Source: Lycium barbarum
Lineage: Eukaryota; Streptophyta; Magnoliopsida; Solanales; Solanaceae
DNA length: 64,000 nucleotides
Direction of reading: 5' to 3'
NCBI RefSeq assembly: GCF_019175385.1
Contig: NC_083339.1
Coordinates: 117,327,530 to 117,391,529 of the forward strand
In this document: positions 34,401 to 45,709 of the stretch, piece after piece
Numbering within the stretch: position 1 is the stretch's first letter
How the letters are laid out: every line of letters begins with the position of its first letter
The notes under the pieces: generated by a model
Databases searched by the model: none
The model's input: the letters and a program-made list of their open reading frames with translations, nothing else
What the model was told of the DNA's origin: nothing
Translations under genes and position numbers: made by a program

Positions 34401-35891
34401 AGGCAATATAACATTAATAACTCTCTTTTACATCATTCAACAACATTCATAATATCCAATTCGACGGCTTACATTCAAGCCATATTATCGCTCATCCATT
34501 CAATTTCCAACCCGAACCCTTACCAACGATATTCAAGGACATGTTAACAATTTACATAACATTTCCAACAATCCAACAATTTCTCCAATTTACCCGAAAA
34601 CAATCCCAAACCCGAGAACCTCACTATAACACACTCCTCATTTTCAAATCATGATTTGTATCAACAATCCACACTATAACGATAGCATTCTCATAAATGT
34701 ACAACTTACATCAAACGCACAATAACCCTCAAACCAGCCCATACAATTTCAACATCAATCTTGAGTCATTAAACGCTCATTTCCAAACTAGAATTCATAA
34801 CGACAACTAAAAAACTAAGCGATATTAATTCATCATTTGCCACACATGGGAGGCTACACACGGCCACATACCCACATACACATTTAAATGGTTCTCATTT
34901 ATTTCTTCACCCTACAACAATCAAACATGCTACATAAGATCAATTCATCACCTCCACACCACACAACATACACACACCTCACACGACTAACACACCAAGC
35001 ACATGACCCACTTCCAACATACCCTATCTCATGATTTTCATCCATTTTAGCATACTGCAACATGCATACAACATTTATGACACATAAAACAAGATCAAAT
35101 CTTACCTTTCTTCTTCAACTCCACACTTTGCCTAGGGTTTGCGATCTACTAAACGGATGGCTTGATCGCTCCAACAACACTTCCACGTTACTTAGGGACC
35201 TTCAATTAGTGGATTTGCACCAAAGAAATAATTTTGGGGTGGCTAGAATTGGACTTGGTTTTCTATGGTTCTTGGCCGAGAGTTTGTAGTTGTTGTTCTT
35301 CAACTTCTTGTTTTTTTTTTGGCTAAGTATAAAATGAGAGAAGATGACTTAGAAGTCATCTTTTAAGTTCCCATACTAACTCTCCAAGTGTCCATGGCCC
35401 ACACAAGTGTTGGACCATTTAAAATTGGCCACAAAGTGTGGGACTTCTTGCATGATTTTCAACTTCCAAATTTGTGACTTTTGGTCCCAACTTTTCCTAA
35501 TTGTTCCATGCCAACAATTTCATGTACATCTTATGTCTCCAAATAGAATCGAAGGTCAAGAATCCCGACTTCAAGTCCCGGAATGGTCTTGGCCCTAACT
35601 TATCATAGTTAATCCGGGTTGTCCCAATGTATAAAAATACGGGACATAACATCATCCTACCTCTATTACTCCCCTAAATCCACACAGGCCAAAGTAGTCA
35701 AGGATGCGAGGATGAAAAGGATGACGCCTCACATGCTTCCAAAATTCAGTATCCGCGCGCCGAGGAAACAGGCATCCGGTCGGTCCTCTCAAGGAACCAT
35801 CCCACACAACCTCTGATCGATGCTTCTCCTGGAGTGTTAACACATCGTACACTTCTGGCCCCGGATGTACGCATACCCGTGGAAACTCCAT
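31469..35891 (-). pseudogene. Plant mobile domain (MAIN-like) gene inside the MULE, split by a solo LTR
   Basis: The start at 35891 gives MEFPRVCVHPGPEVYDVL, then FWKHVRRHPFHPRILDYFGL and GFRGVIEVG, where the solo LTR interrupts. The frame resumes at 32720 with [50 protein letters not shown] and [19 protein letters not shown], the classic PMD (PF10536) core. Downstream exons are recognisable near 32082-31912 ([31 protein letters not shown]) and 31800-31469 (VWQPYSEAIINRLPEWP; MNIGLQRGTLQQ). PMD genes occur both as host genes (MAIN, MAIL1: silencing, meristem integrity) and inside transposons. Its upstream position, same strand as the transposase, suggests it is element cargo. Confidence 0.85.
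32726..35651 (-). mobile_element. Solo LTR (2.9 kb) inside the PMD gene
   Basis: On the minus strand it begins TGTTATGTCCCGTATTTT at 35651 and ends GGGTTGGGTCGTGACA at 32726, the typical 3' end of a Solanaceae Ty3/gypsy LTR. The flanks TCATC (35652-35656) and ACATC (32721-32725) are a 5-bp duplication with one mismatch. Removing the LTR and one flank rejoins GVIEVG to CVSYDWAV in frame. No internal retroelement sequence remains, so LTR-LTR recombination is inferred. ORFs inside it are not supported. It contains a GGGGGTCAGTACGAAATATG motif (33257-33276) seen in related LTRs. Confidence 0.85.
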
Positions 35892-36286
35892 ACCTTATAT
35901 AAATAAATAAAAAATGAAGTCCAGATCAAGCTATTTGGAGTAACTCACTATTAAAAAAAATATATTATTCCAATTTTAGCAGAACAAATATGCACTGGCT
36001 AGATAAAGTCAACTTTCATACGCCTTATTTAGAAACCACTGATAGTGGACCACATTAATACCTATAAGGTATAGACAAAATAATTGTCTACCCACTTAGA
36101 CTTAGGTCCCATATAATAAAGTATTATCATGACATTTTAAGTATTTTTTTTTTTGGCCTACTGAGGCATCAATTAAGTTTCACTTTTCTGGCTATATAAA
36201 TATCACATTAAAGGTACAATGAAATATATTGTATAACAATCCATAACAAAATATATTGTATAACAATCCATAACAAAATATATTGA
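35892..36286. promoter_or_regulatory. Region upstream of the PMD gene in the MULE
   Basis: AT-rich sequence with no gene. It presumably contains the PMD promoter; no definite TATA or other box was singled out. Confidence 0.3.
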
Positions 36287-36614
36287 ATAACGTGGAACTG
36301 TCCACGTTTCACAATTATACCAAACTTCCGAGCATAGGGAAGAAATTACAGGTTCTGCAGTCATAAATTACTATGGTAATGCATAAATACATCAAACAAA
36401 GCAACATTCACAAAATGGGAGGAAAACAATTCGATCCTTTATGACACATTTTACAATTCTTTTCTCCTGTACCGAAAATGTCATCATCGGTCCATTATTG
36501 GCAATATCCACAGTTCCACAATGTTTTAAGATAGTGATCTATACTTGTAAAACGTGGATTGATCCACGTTATACAATATATTTTGTATAACGTGGATCAG
36601 TCCACGTTTTACAA
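36287..36614. repeat. Internal copies of the MULE palindrome
   Basis: Three further units, ATAACGTGGA..TCCACGTTTCAC (about 36288-36316), AAAACGTGGATTGATCCACG (about 36547-36575) and TATAACGTGGATCAGTCCAC (about 36585-36613), lie 0.9-1.2 kb inside the right end, upstream of the PMD gene. Confidence 0.75.
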
Positions 36615-37196
36615 ACATCCACAAAACTAACAAAAATAACAGCAACATAACAATCCATAGATCTTTTATAAAAGAATCCACAAAAATAACAGCAACATAA
36701 CAACAAATTTTATTCAGATATTTTATATAACAATTCACAAAAATAACAGGAACATAACAATAAATTTCTTCAAAAGTGCTACTAAACAAATCGGACCTTT
36801 TATATAATAATGCTTCCAACAATCATATTTTAAGTTCAAATTAAAATAACACAAATAACACAAATAAAAAATAACAATTAAGATATATAAGACAAACAGA
36901 TCTACATCTACTATAAATATACAATATTATATGAGTTAAAAAAAAATATCTTAATTTAAATAGCAATAATAGATAAAGATGAAGAAGTTGCTCCAAAAAT
37001 TAGACTGTATTGCAGGGTTTAAAAAAAAAATAGAGGAGAAGGAAAAGGAAAAGGAGATGGAGGTTCTGCAAAATATTTGCAATGGAGGAGAATGGAAGAG
37101 AACGAAAGAGAATGGAATGAAGCGGCGGAAGAAATATTTTAGGACAGATGAAATATTTTAAGGCAGAACGGATCAGTCCAAGTTAACAAATAACAT
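36615..37196. other. MULE internal spacer
   Basis: AT-rich sequence with short local repeats of AAAAATAACAGCAACATAACA (36630-36760). Short ORFs in both directions are low-complexity and not supported. Confidence 0.35.
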
Positions 37197-37527
37197 GTAT
37201 AACGTGGACTGATCCACGTTATACAATTATAACTTGTATAACGTGGACTGATCCACGTTATACAATATATCCACGTTATACAAGTTATAATTGTATAACG
37301 TGGACTGATCCACGTTATACAATTTATATTGTATAACGTGGATCAGTCCACGTTATACATGTAAATTTTTTTATTTTTTTTTTTGCTTCAATCGTCTGAC
37401 AAGGGTAAAAAAAAATTTGGGGTATATCGTGGATCAGCCCATGATATACCCCTTTTGGTATAATAATTTTTAGACGTTCCCTTTTGGTAAAAACCGTGTA
37501 TTTTTATACCCTTTAGGCTCCGGACTC
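37197..37527 (-). repeat. MULE right terminal inverted repeat and palindrome cluster
   Basis: 37289-37527 is the inverse of the left end. Just inside it, from 37197, are further copies of the GTATAACGTGGA...TCCACGTTATAC palindrome (four complete plus one half unit by 37360). Such clusters could be transposase-binding or hairpin-forming subterminal repeats; that role is inference. Confidence 0.85.
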
Positions 37528-38061
37528 GCATAACTATGCAGCCATTTGTTGTTTATGACAAGTACCATCTTAGTATCTCAAAAGATGTTTCTCTCGAGTC
37601 TTGGCAGCTCTTTTTCAATATTCTGTCGGTGTCTGTCCATGCAATTTTCAACTTAAGACTATACCTGTGCTTGTAAGACGGGGCAGGCAAACAGTTCTCC
37701 AGATTCTTGAACACCAAAAAAGTGAAACAAATGTGCAAACGATGACCCCGCTTACTCCAATGGATATATTTAATTATACAACAGATCACACCGTTTGCTC
37801 CAATGAAATAAGTAAAATGTTCCGAAGTTTCACATAGTACTTAGATTTAAAAGAATACTCATTACCAAAATTGCTTCAGCATGGGAATTAAGCTGTACAA
37901 AGTCGAGTTCATATTTAAATTAAAGTAACCACCGATGAATTATGACTCTTCACTGAAACAAATATGATGTAATGGATCAAGCAACAACTACATGCTATAT
38001 ACAAATCTGGATCAGAAGCACAAGATCTAGACAATAACTGGACTTTTGTCTCTTAAACCTT

Positions 38062-41000
38062 TTATGACTCAGCTTGCTGGCTTTCTTTCTTTTGCCGCGA
38101 CTTGTGGTGGATCCTGGGAAACAGTAGATCATTAAGTTGTCTTTCAGCACTATACTCCGAGGAGGCCTGCAAATACAAGATTCTATTGCCTTTTAACGTA
38201 CATTGGATAAAAGAAAAGTGCAGGCACAGAAGAATATGGAGGAAAACATCTCGAAAATCCCATGTTTGGTTAGTTTTAATGCTTTGGAAAATATTTTCCT
38301 TCAGAACACAATTTACTGTAGTTTCTGGAAAATAACTTCCCTAGCAAGAGGAGTAAACTCATTTTACGTAACTCTCTCACGTCATTTCCAACTGATGGTT
38401 TCAACCCTCTCACACCCACCCCATCCTCACCCCAACGTCCACCTCCACACCCAACCCTAATCCCCACCTCCACATCCACCCATCCCCACTCCCCCACACC
38501 ACCCTTCCAAACCCCCTGCCGCCACCCCCTAAGAGTTTGTTATGTCACGTTATATATTTTGAAAATATTTTTGCTTTACCTACCAAACACCAGAAAATAT
38601 GTGAGATGATCACTTATTTTCCCATGAATTTTGCTTTATACCAAAAACACCATATTTCTTCAAGGTTGACCTTTCTCTTGCCCAGAAGAAATAAGAACAA
38701 AAACGAACTACCTCCGGTAGTTGAACAAATGATCCCAATAACCTAGAAGGTCTTAGGATTTTGAGATGAACAAATATGAGAAATGTATGTGCAGGTTGCA
38801 TATCCCTTTTCTCTACTCAATCTGGGTTTTCAAATTTTCACATAGGATGCCCCTTAATTGGTTTCACATTACATTTCAACTTCTAGCTGTTGAAGACATA
38901 ATTGAGCAAACATAAATGTGCCCTCTCTAATTGGTTAAGGTTTAAATAAAGTGTTCACATACTTCACCTTCGCGCATCGGAGCATGCAAAAGTCTTACGT
39001 TCACGTTTCACTTCCACCCTTCAACAACAACTATGCCTCAGTACCAAACAATTTGGGGTCCGATATATGAATCCTTACTGGCCATGTTTCTTACCGCCAC
39101 TCTTCATTGAAAAGAAATTCACACGTCTTGGCCAATAACAAAGAATTCGGTATGCATGTGAGGGCATGCAAGACAGAATTATGACTCTCTAACAGATTAA
39201 ACCTTTAGATGAGGTGGTCGCGCACATCAACGGTGGTGTCTAACTCCTAGCACCCATAGATAGAGCCTGTTTTTCAGGTTTGTGTCAGAGACTTAGATCC
39301 ACAAAGAAGGAACTCATTTACGACACAATAGATATGCAACAAGACTAGAAATTAAGGATGGAGTCCTGAAAATGCTAAGAAGCAAAAGTATTAAAATACC
39401 TTACCCGCTTTCTAAATGAAAACCGTAGGGTTTGGACCTGTGTCCCAGAGCAAACTCTCAAGTCAAAACCAAGGCTGTCCACACCAATCAGAGACACCTC
39501 CTGCCAGAAGAAACTCGAGATGAATTCCCCAGTGAGTATCATACTTAATAGAAGTTTTAATTCTGTATAAGACGCATTTCCATCGCAATCACAGCCAAGT
39601 GATGCGCACTTGTATTTACAAAAAATTAAATACATAACAGAACAGAGATTCGTCTGTTTCAGTTCAGAATGCTGGCTACAATATTAGACATTACAACAAC
39701 AACAACAACAGCCCAGTGAAATCCCCCATCTTGGGGTCTGGGGAGGGTATAATGTACGCAGACCTTACTCCTACCAAGGTAGGATGGCTGTTTCCGAGAG
39801 ACCCTCGGCTCAATAGAAGCATAAAAAGGGGGTCAGATAAGGTTAAAAGATTTAAAACGATATTGCAATGAAATAATGCAAGCGACACAGTAAAACAGGA
39901 TAATCAAGGAATTCAAAGCGATATGGAAATGCAAATCACGAAAGCGGCACAGATAAAATAGAGTAATCAAAGTACAGAAAGTAGCAAATAATAACATAAA
40001 TCAAAGCACAAGAAATTATAATGCGCTAATGCGCCTACTAATAAGGAAAGATAACGAGACTTATATACTAGCCTTCTACCCTAATGTGGGTCCTCCACAC
40101 CTTCCTATCTAAGGTCATGTCCTCGGTAAGCTGTAACTGCGTCATGTCCTGTCTAATCACCTCTCCCCAATATTTCTTTGGCCTACCCCTACCTCTTCTG
40201 AAACCATCCATGGCTAACCTCTCACACCTCCGCACTGGGGCATCTATGTCTCTCCTCTTCACATGCCCAAACCATCTCAGTCGCATTTCCCGCATCTTGT
40301 CTTCCACCGAGGCCACTCCCACCTTATCCCGAATAGCCTCATTTCTAATCCTGTCGTTCCTAGTGTGCCCACACATCCATCTCAACATTCTCATCTCGGC
40401 AACTTTCATCTTTTGAATGTGAGAGATCTTAACTGGCCAACACTCCGCCCCATACAACATAGCCGGTCTAACCACCACTCTGTAGAACTTGCCCTTCAGT
40501 TGTGGTGGCACCTTCTTGTCACATAGCACTCCTGAAGCTAGCCTCCATTTCATCCACCCTACCCCAATACGATGTGTGACATCATCGTCAATCTCCCCGC
40601 TGCCTTGCATGATAGACCCAAGGTACTTGAAACTACTTTTCTTTTGGATGGCCTGAGCACCAAGCCTAACTTCCACGCCAACCTCCTGGGGTGTCTCACT
40701 GAACTTACACTCTAAGTACTCTGTCTTGGTCCTACTCAGCTTACAATATTAGACATTATTATCAGGAAAAAAGTTTGTTTGAGGTTTAGGACATTTTAAC
40801 TTCCAATCATATGTTCAGATTTCTCTTTTTATCTTATATTTTAAAAAATTCCTCCAGCGCAGGAGAAAGGGAAGTTGAGTTGCATGGTTTGCTTTATATT
40901 ATTTTCCCCGTAGACCAATCCCTGGGTTGTACAGCAACGAACTTCTGAGGACAGATAAAAAAGTAAATCTACTGATGTCAGGACAATCTTTGTATCTGAG

Positions 41001-44000
41001 ATTACAGGCTGAAGGGCCATACCTCCACCTGAATTCCCTTGCATCTCCAACAGAGAGATCTAAGAGCCTGCGTAGTCTTCTCTCCAGCAGCTTTAAGCCG
41101 AGATATTATTTTGGCAGCTGAATGTGCTATTGCATCAGGTCTAGCTCTCCTAAAATTATCTAACTCAACAAAGATCTGTGAGCACCAAAATAAAATAAAA
41201 TAATTAAAAAAAAAACATAAGCCTGGTAATCCCTGAATAATGATGAACCTGCTAACAGGAATTCCTCACTAGCAGAAAATGGTCAAAGAATGCAGATATA
41301 GAACTGGTCATATTTCTTTTAGAATAATAAATCAGAGAAAAGGAAAAAGTATCCCAGGATTCATGTTTACGAGATTCATTTGGAAGGAAAATCCCACAAT
41401 GAAATCATCATATCATTAATCATCCATCATGACACAAATCAGTTTCAGAGTCATGCTTGTGGAGTCATCGGAACTAGCTTTCATCTTTGCGTACATGTAC
41501 AAACTTGTACAATCCAGGATAGACCTTTTTCCTGTTAACGATTCAAATGAAAAAGAGTATCCTTTTTTCCTCTTTCTGTTCTAATGATAGAAATTGTACT
41601 ACATAAACTGAGACACGTGCAGATGAAGAATGGAATGTTGATCGACAACATTCAAGGTTGAACCTAAAAAACCTAGACAAACTAACCTGATTCCCATTGG
41701 AAGAAATTAACTGAATTTTGATCATCTCTAGCTTGTAAAATGAAGTTCCATTTCCTAGGTTCTCATCCTTCTCCAATTCTTCCCAGCTTGAACTATCTTG
41801 TGAAGATCCACTCTCATATTTGTGGCCATTTATTTGAATACCACCCTTTTCTTTGTGGTCGTCATCATTTTCCATCTGATTTACGTCAGTGTCACTCAAT
41901 CTATCTTCGGATATCTGCTTTTGAATAGTAGTGTGCTCCTCGAGGAAGGATGGCCTTAGAAGGCCTTGTATAGCAAGACCTGCAGGAGGCTGGTCCATAA
42001 AATCTACAGGGTCATCTGTCACAACCTGAGCAGCAAAGTAGACAACAAAAGAAGTGGGTTATATTACCAATTAAAAAGCAGATTGAAAAGGTTTAATGCC
42101 GGCATGGCATATGCATTGCCGAAATTGAATGTAATAATGTGCTGATTTCACTCAATAGGAAGTCGATTTAATGTCTCTAAAATTTAACTTTTGACTTTTC
42201 ATGGCATGATGTAGAGAATCACCTCAGAAATCTTTTTGGCAAAATACATTGGATGAGAAGAGCGCATGGTTTCTAATTTAGCCCAGTCCCCCAATGACTC
42301 ATCAGAATCCCCATCCTCATCTTCATCATCAAGAATGGCAACCCAATCCTGTGAACAAGCATTTAAACTGATTTTTATAAATGGAAAGTGCAGTTACTGG
42401 GATTCGAAAAAGTAAAACAATTGGAATAAGTAAATACCTTGTCATAGTCATTGTCATCTTCATCATCATCAGTGTCATCTTCATCGAGGTCATCTTCGTC
42501 ATCAATATCACTGTCCTCATCGTCAAATTCGTCTATGCCATAATCAACTTCAGATTGACCATATGACTCTAGCTCACTTAGCATTTCGGCAGTATCTAGG
42601 CCTATAATGACTTGCTGCATTGTATTTGAAATGTAAGCAAGCACTCAGAACTCTTTTCTTATCAACTTTTAGCTATTTACTACCTAGCAAGGTAACAAAA
42701 ACGCAGACTAATTTGATAATTAACAAAAAGCAGAGTTATGTCAGCTTCATCATAGGTACTAACATTATGCATAAACATAGCTTCTTCTGACTACTCCATT
42801 CTTTTTTCCTTTTTCCTTTTCTAGAATGCTAAAAGAGCGCCAAGATAGTTGTAACCAACAAAAATGTGTAAAAGCAAACTTCCAGTTTATCTATAAACAA
42901 TTGATATTTGAAGACTGGCAAGTAATTATGTGATAGAACAGTCTTTCCATGGGAAGATGATTATAGAAACAACAATCAAGAAGTTACTTTACCCAGACAA
43001 ACTTATCTTGCATGGTAGATAAACCAGCATAACACAACTTGCATCATTATACATTGATGACATGCAATTCTGCAAAAGGTTAGTACGTATCACACTGGAA
43101 TATTGTTGACTAATCTTGAGGAAAATACCCCTCTACTTAGGGAAAAGGGCTAAAAAGATCCTCCATTACGAATTTGGGTCAAAAATACCCTTCCCGTCAT
43201 TAAAGTTTTCAAATATACCCCTATCTTAACAGAAATCCCCAAATCCCCCAAATAACCCGATTTCATTTTTTAAATCCGCTCCATCATTTAAACCCAACCC
43301 AACTAAATAAAAAACTTAGATCCAGCTTTCCATCTGGCAACAAAGTTTTAGCTGTAGAACCAATTAATTTGACTACATACGTGAAATTGCTATAATTTTT
43401 TAATATAAAGTATTAAAATGCAGAAGGTGAGGGATTGTAGGTTTTTTAATTAGTTAGGTTGGGTTTAAATGATGGAGCGGGTTTTAAAAATGAAACCGGG
43501 TTATTTAGGGGATTTCCGTTAAGATAAGGGTATATTTGGAAACTTTAATGACGGGAGGGGTATTTTCGACCCAAATTCGTAACGGAGGATATTTATTCCA
43601 AAGTAGAGGGGTATTTTTGACCCTTTTCCCAGAAACATATATCAAAGACGGAAGAATCATTTGGAAGTACTTAGAGAAGGCAGTATGCTCCGTTTGAGCC
43701 AATCACAAGAAATGTGCAAAGGAAAAATGCATCAATTAACTGCTATTTAAATATGAATAACAAACAGAACTTTTTAACTTCAATGTCCATACCACAACAT
43801 TTTCTTCAGCTGTCAGAGTTTGCAGGATGTCTTCTTCATTCTTTACTTGAAAGTAGATGTCTGACCAAAGCGAAAGCACATAAACCTTCATAAAGGAGTG
43901 TGAATACTCCACTAACCATGACCAAAAGTACTAGTAGCAGGAAAACAACAAGAATTGAGCAGCTTACTTCCAAGTTCATCAGTTATGTAAGGCAAGTCTG

Positions 44001-45709
44001 GCCAGAAAATGTTCTCATGCACTTCATTGCTGACCACGCCTGAAAACATGAGTGTTGCTTTGCTGTTTATCTAGAGATCAAGTGGTAAAACCAATATTAG
44101 CTTTCCGAATAAACTAGCTACAATGATAAGTAGCAATCCGATTTCATCAGTTACGTAAGGAAAATCTGGCCAGGAAAAGTTATCATGCGCTACATTATTT
44201 ACCAAACCTGAAAACATTAGTGTTGCTCTGCTGTATAAATAAAGATCAAGTGATAAAAGAAATATTGCATTTGCTTGTGACAGAGTAGAGGGAAAGCAGA
44301 TATACTGAGAGCTGGGGAGTGATGTCCCGGCACTGGAAGTTTGTACGACTACTCCGGACCACCATGGATGACCTTAGATGTTATCCAGCTCTAATTAAAA
44401 GCAAAATGCATGATAGCATATGCAAAATTAACACTGAATTCAACTACCAATAAAGTTGTTTAATATTAAGAAAATTAACAAGTAAATCAAGATAAAAACT
44501 TGATCTCCAAGGGCACTGCGAAGCAGTAGTTCAGTAAGTAAATAAAATCTTAAGTGATCCCAAACTTGAGGAATAGCCTATTTTCCCTTATTTCTTTTTG
44601 GTGCACCAATAGGATTCCTACATGTATAGGTGATTGGATGTTATTTGTAGAAAACCATGTCTTCTTGTAAGATTTTCTACTTTTTGGTATATTTCCTGTA
44701 TACGGGCAAGCTTTTGCCCTTTCTTTAAAGAAATCAATGACTTTATCAAACAAATAAAAACCAACAGACAATGACTAAGAATCTCTTTAAATTTGCATTC
44801 AAAGCAGTAAACGCATCCAATATACCATTAATAAAGCAAGCACGACTTCACTAAGCTCGCGATATAATATTGTCAGAAGCAATTTGAAAAAGAAAAAAAA
44901 AAGATATTCTTTTCGTAAGTAATTCGAAGCAAAGATATACTATCCATCAGTTTTTTGGCAAAATAAATGGAAAGAGGAGGATCATTACCTCAATGATGGT
45001 TCTAGAAGTTTCAGCTGGCGTAAGTTGAGCTTCCTCATTCTCTCCAATTTCCGAATCCGAAATGTCTTCAGATGGATGATACCTCGAGGGCTTCGCATTC
45101 TGTTTCACCGGTCCAGATGGCTGATCTCTTGCACTTGCTTTAATTCCACATTTTCCCTTACCTGTTCTTATTCTTCCAACACAATGCTCCGTCCTCGACC
45201 TCCTAAACTTATTCCTACAAGCAAACAGTACAAATTGTCAAAATTTACTTTCATTCTAGTTTATGATCGTAGAATATCTACTTCCTTCTTAGTCTAGGAG
45301 TATTCTAGAATATTTTGTTTCCTTCTAAGTCTAGTATCTACATTAATTACAGAATATTCAGTTTCTTTTTAGTTTAGTATCTATAAGGAAAATAACATAT
45401 TTTCTATGTACACGGAACAATGTAATGAATCAGTGCAATGAGTTTTTTGTTCATTCTCTCTCCCATTTCTTCGATTCCATAACACAAATACCGCAACGAG
45501 TTTACAACATCATTTGAGCTTGCACAGTGTTTTGTACTTTTTTTTAACTGTTAGTATATAATCACCTAGATTAGTAATAGGATCACTAATAGGAGAAGTA
45601 CATACCTAGGAATTAAGAAGCTGGCTGAGTGAGATAACCGGCAAGAGGTGCGGTTGAAGTTAACGGCGGGGAAACTGACTTTAACGGCGGCAGGTTCTAC
45701 CATAAGCAT
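38062..45709 (-). CDS. At3g49140-like predicted plastid protein with DUF2470-like C-terminus (10 exons, 498 aa)
   Basis: Exons on the minus strand: 45709-45606, 45214-44989, 44070-43968, 43860-43793, 42614-42438, 42348-42223, 42025-41687, 41175-41023, 39500-39405, 38166-38062. All have GT-AG borders and the phases join to one frame of 498 codons, the length I recall for Arabidopsis At3g49140. The N-terminus [20 protein letters not shown] is rich in hydroxylated/basic residues, fitting a transit peptide. Exon 3 gives [20 protein letters not shown]. Residues about 195-224 are a run of Asp/Glu. The C-terminal part ([54 protein letters not shown]) resembles DUF2470/FMN-binding split-barrel proteins. 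Homologues are often mislabelled PPR; no PPR motif is seen. Biochemical role is unknown. Confidence 0.88.
39694..40741 (-). mobile_element. 5'-truncated LINE in intron 8
   Basis: Perfect 17-bp target duplications TACAATATTAGACATTA lie at 39677-39693 and 40742-40758. On the minus strand it encodes the end of a LINE reverse transcriptase [59 protein letters not shown] and [15 protein letters not shown], stop at 40068. A 3' UTR follows, ending in a (TTG)n tail (39694-39710 on plus as CAA repeats). It lies wholly in the intron between exons 8 and 9 of the At3g49140-like gene, antisense to nothing, same strand as the host gene. Confidence 0.92.
43125..43632. mobile_element. Foldback MITE in intron 4 (about 0.5 kb)
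   Basis: The two ends are inverted copies of each other for about 115 bp: AAAATACCCCTCTACTT...TACGAATTTGGGTC...CCCGTCATTAAAGTTTTCAA...ATCTTAACAGAAATCCCC on the left, and the inverse on the right ending GTAGAGGGGTATTTTTGACCC. The centre is AT-rich. The superfamily was not determined; no clear target duplication was fixed. Confidence 0.8.
44143..44240 (-). pseudogene. Decayed duplicate of exon 3 of the At3g49140-like gene
   Basis: On the minus strand the sequence still reads [11 protein letters not shown], then [15 protein letters not shown], a close relative of exon 3 ([11 protein letters not shown]...[15 protein letters not shown]) which lies about 170 bp downstream in the same intron. The acceptor CTCTAG has become TTTATT and the donor GGAAGTAAG has become GGATTGCTA, so normal splicing of the duplicate is not expected. 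Confidence 0.8.

Larger units (their letters stand above)
28362..37527 (-). mobile_element. MULE (Mutator-like) transposon carrying a plant-mobile-domain gene
   Basis: It starts GAGTCCGGAGCCTAAAGGG and ends with its exact inverse CCCTTTAGGCTCCGGACTC. Perfect 9-bp duplications GCATAACTA lie at 28353-28361 and 37528-37536, and 9-bp duplications are the MULE hallmark. The terminal inverted repeats run about 240-260 bp. Inside, on the minus strand, are a MULE transposase (28980-31112) and, upstream of it, a plant-mobile-domain gene (31469-35891). Without the solo LTR in the latter, the element is about 6.2 kb. Both genes are broken, but the perfect target duplication suggests a fairly recent insertion. 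Confidence 0.95.

Noticed and set aside
36979..37161. Lys/Glu-rich ORF in the MULE
   Set aside because: Low-complexity purine-rich sequence; no link to known MULE genes.
37553..37837. Overlapping ORFs on both strands right of the MULE
   Set aside because: No motifs and mutually antisense; the real At3g49140-like gene begins at its stop codon 38062.
38400..38530. C-rich low-complexity stretch as a possible coding or regulatory block
   Set aside because: It is intronic (between exons 9 and 10), repetitive CCACCC/CCATCC sequence without conserved structure visible.
42329..42526. Met-rich ORF
   Set aside because: Alternative frame of the acidic exon 5 of the At3g49140-like gene.
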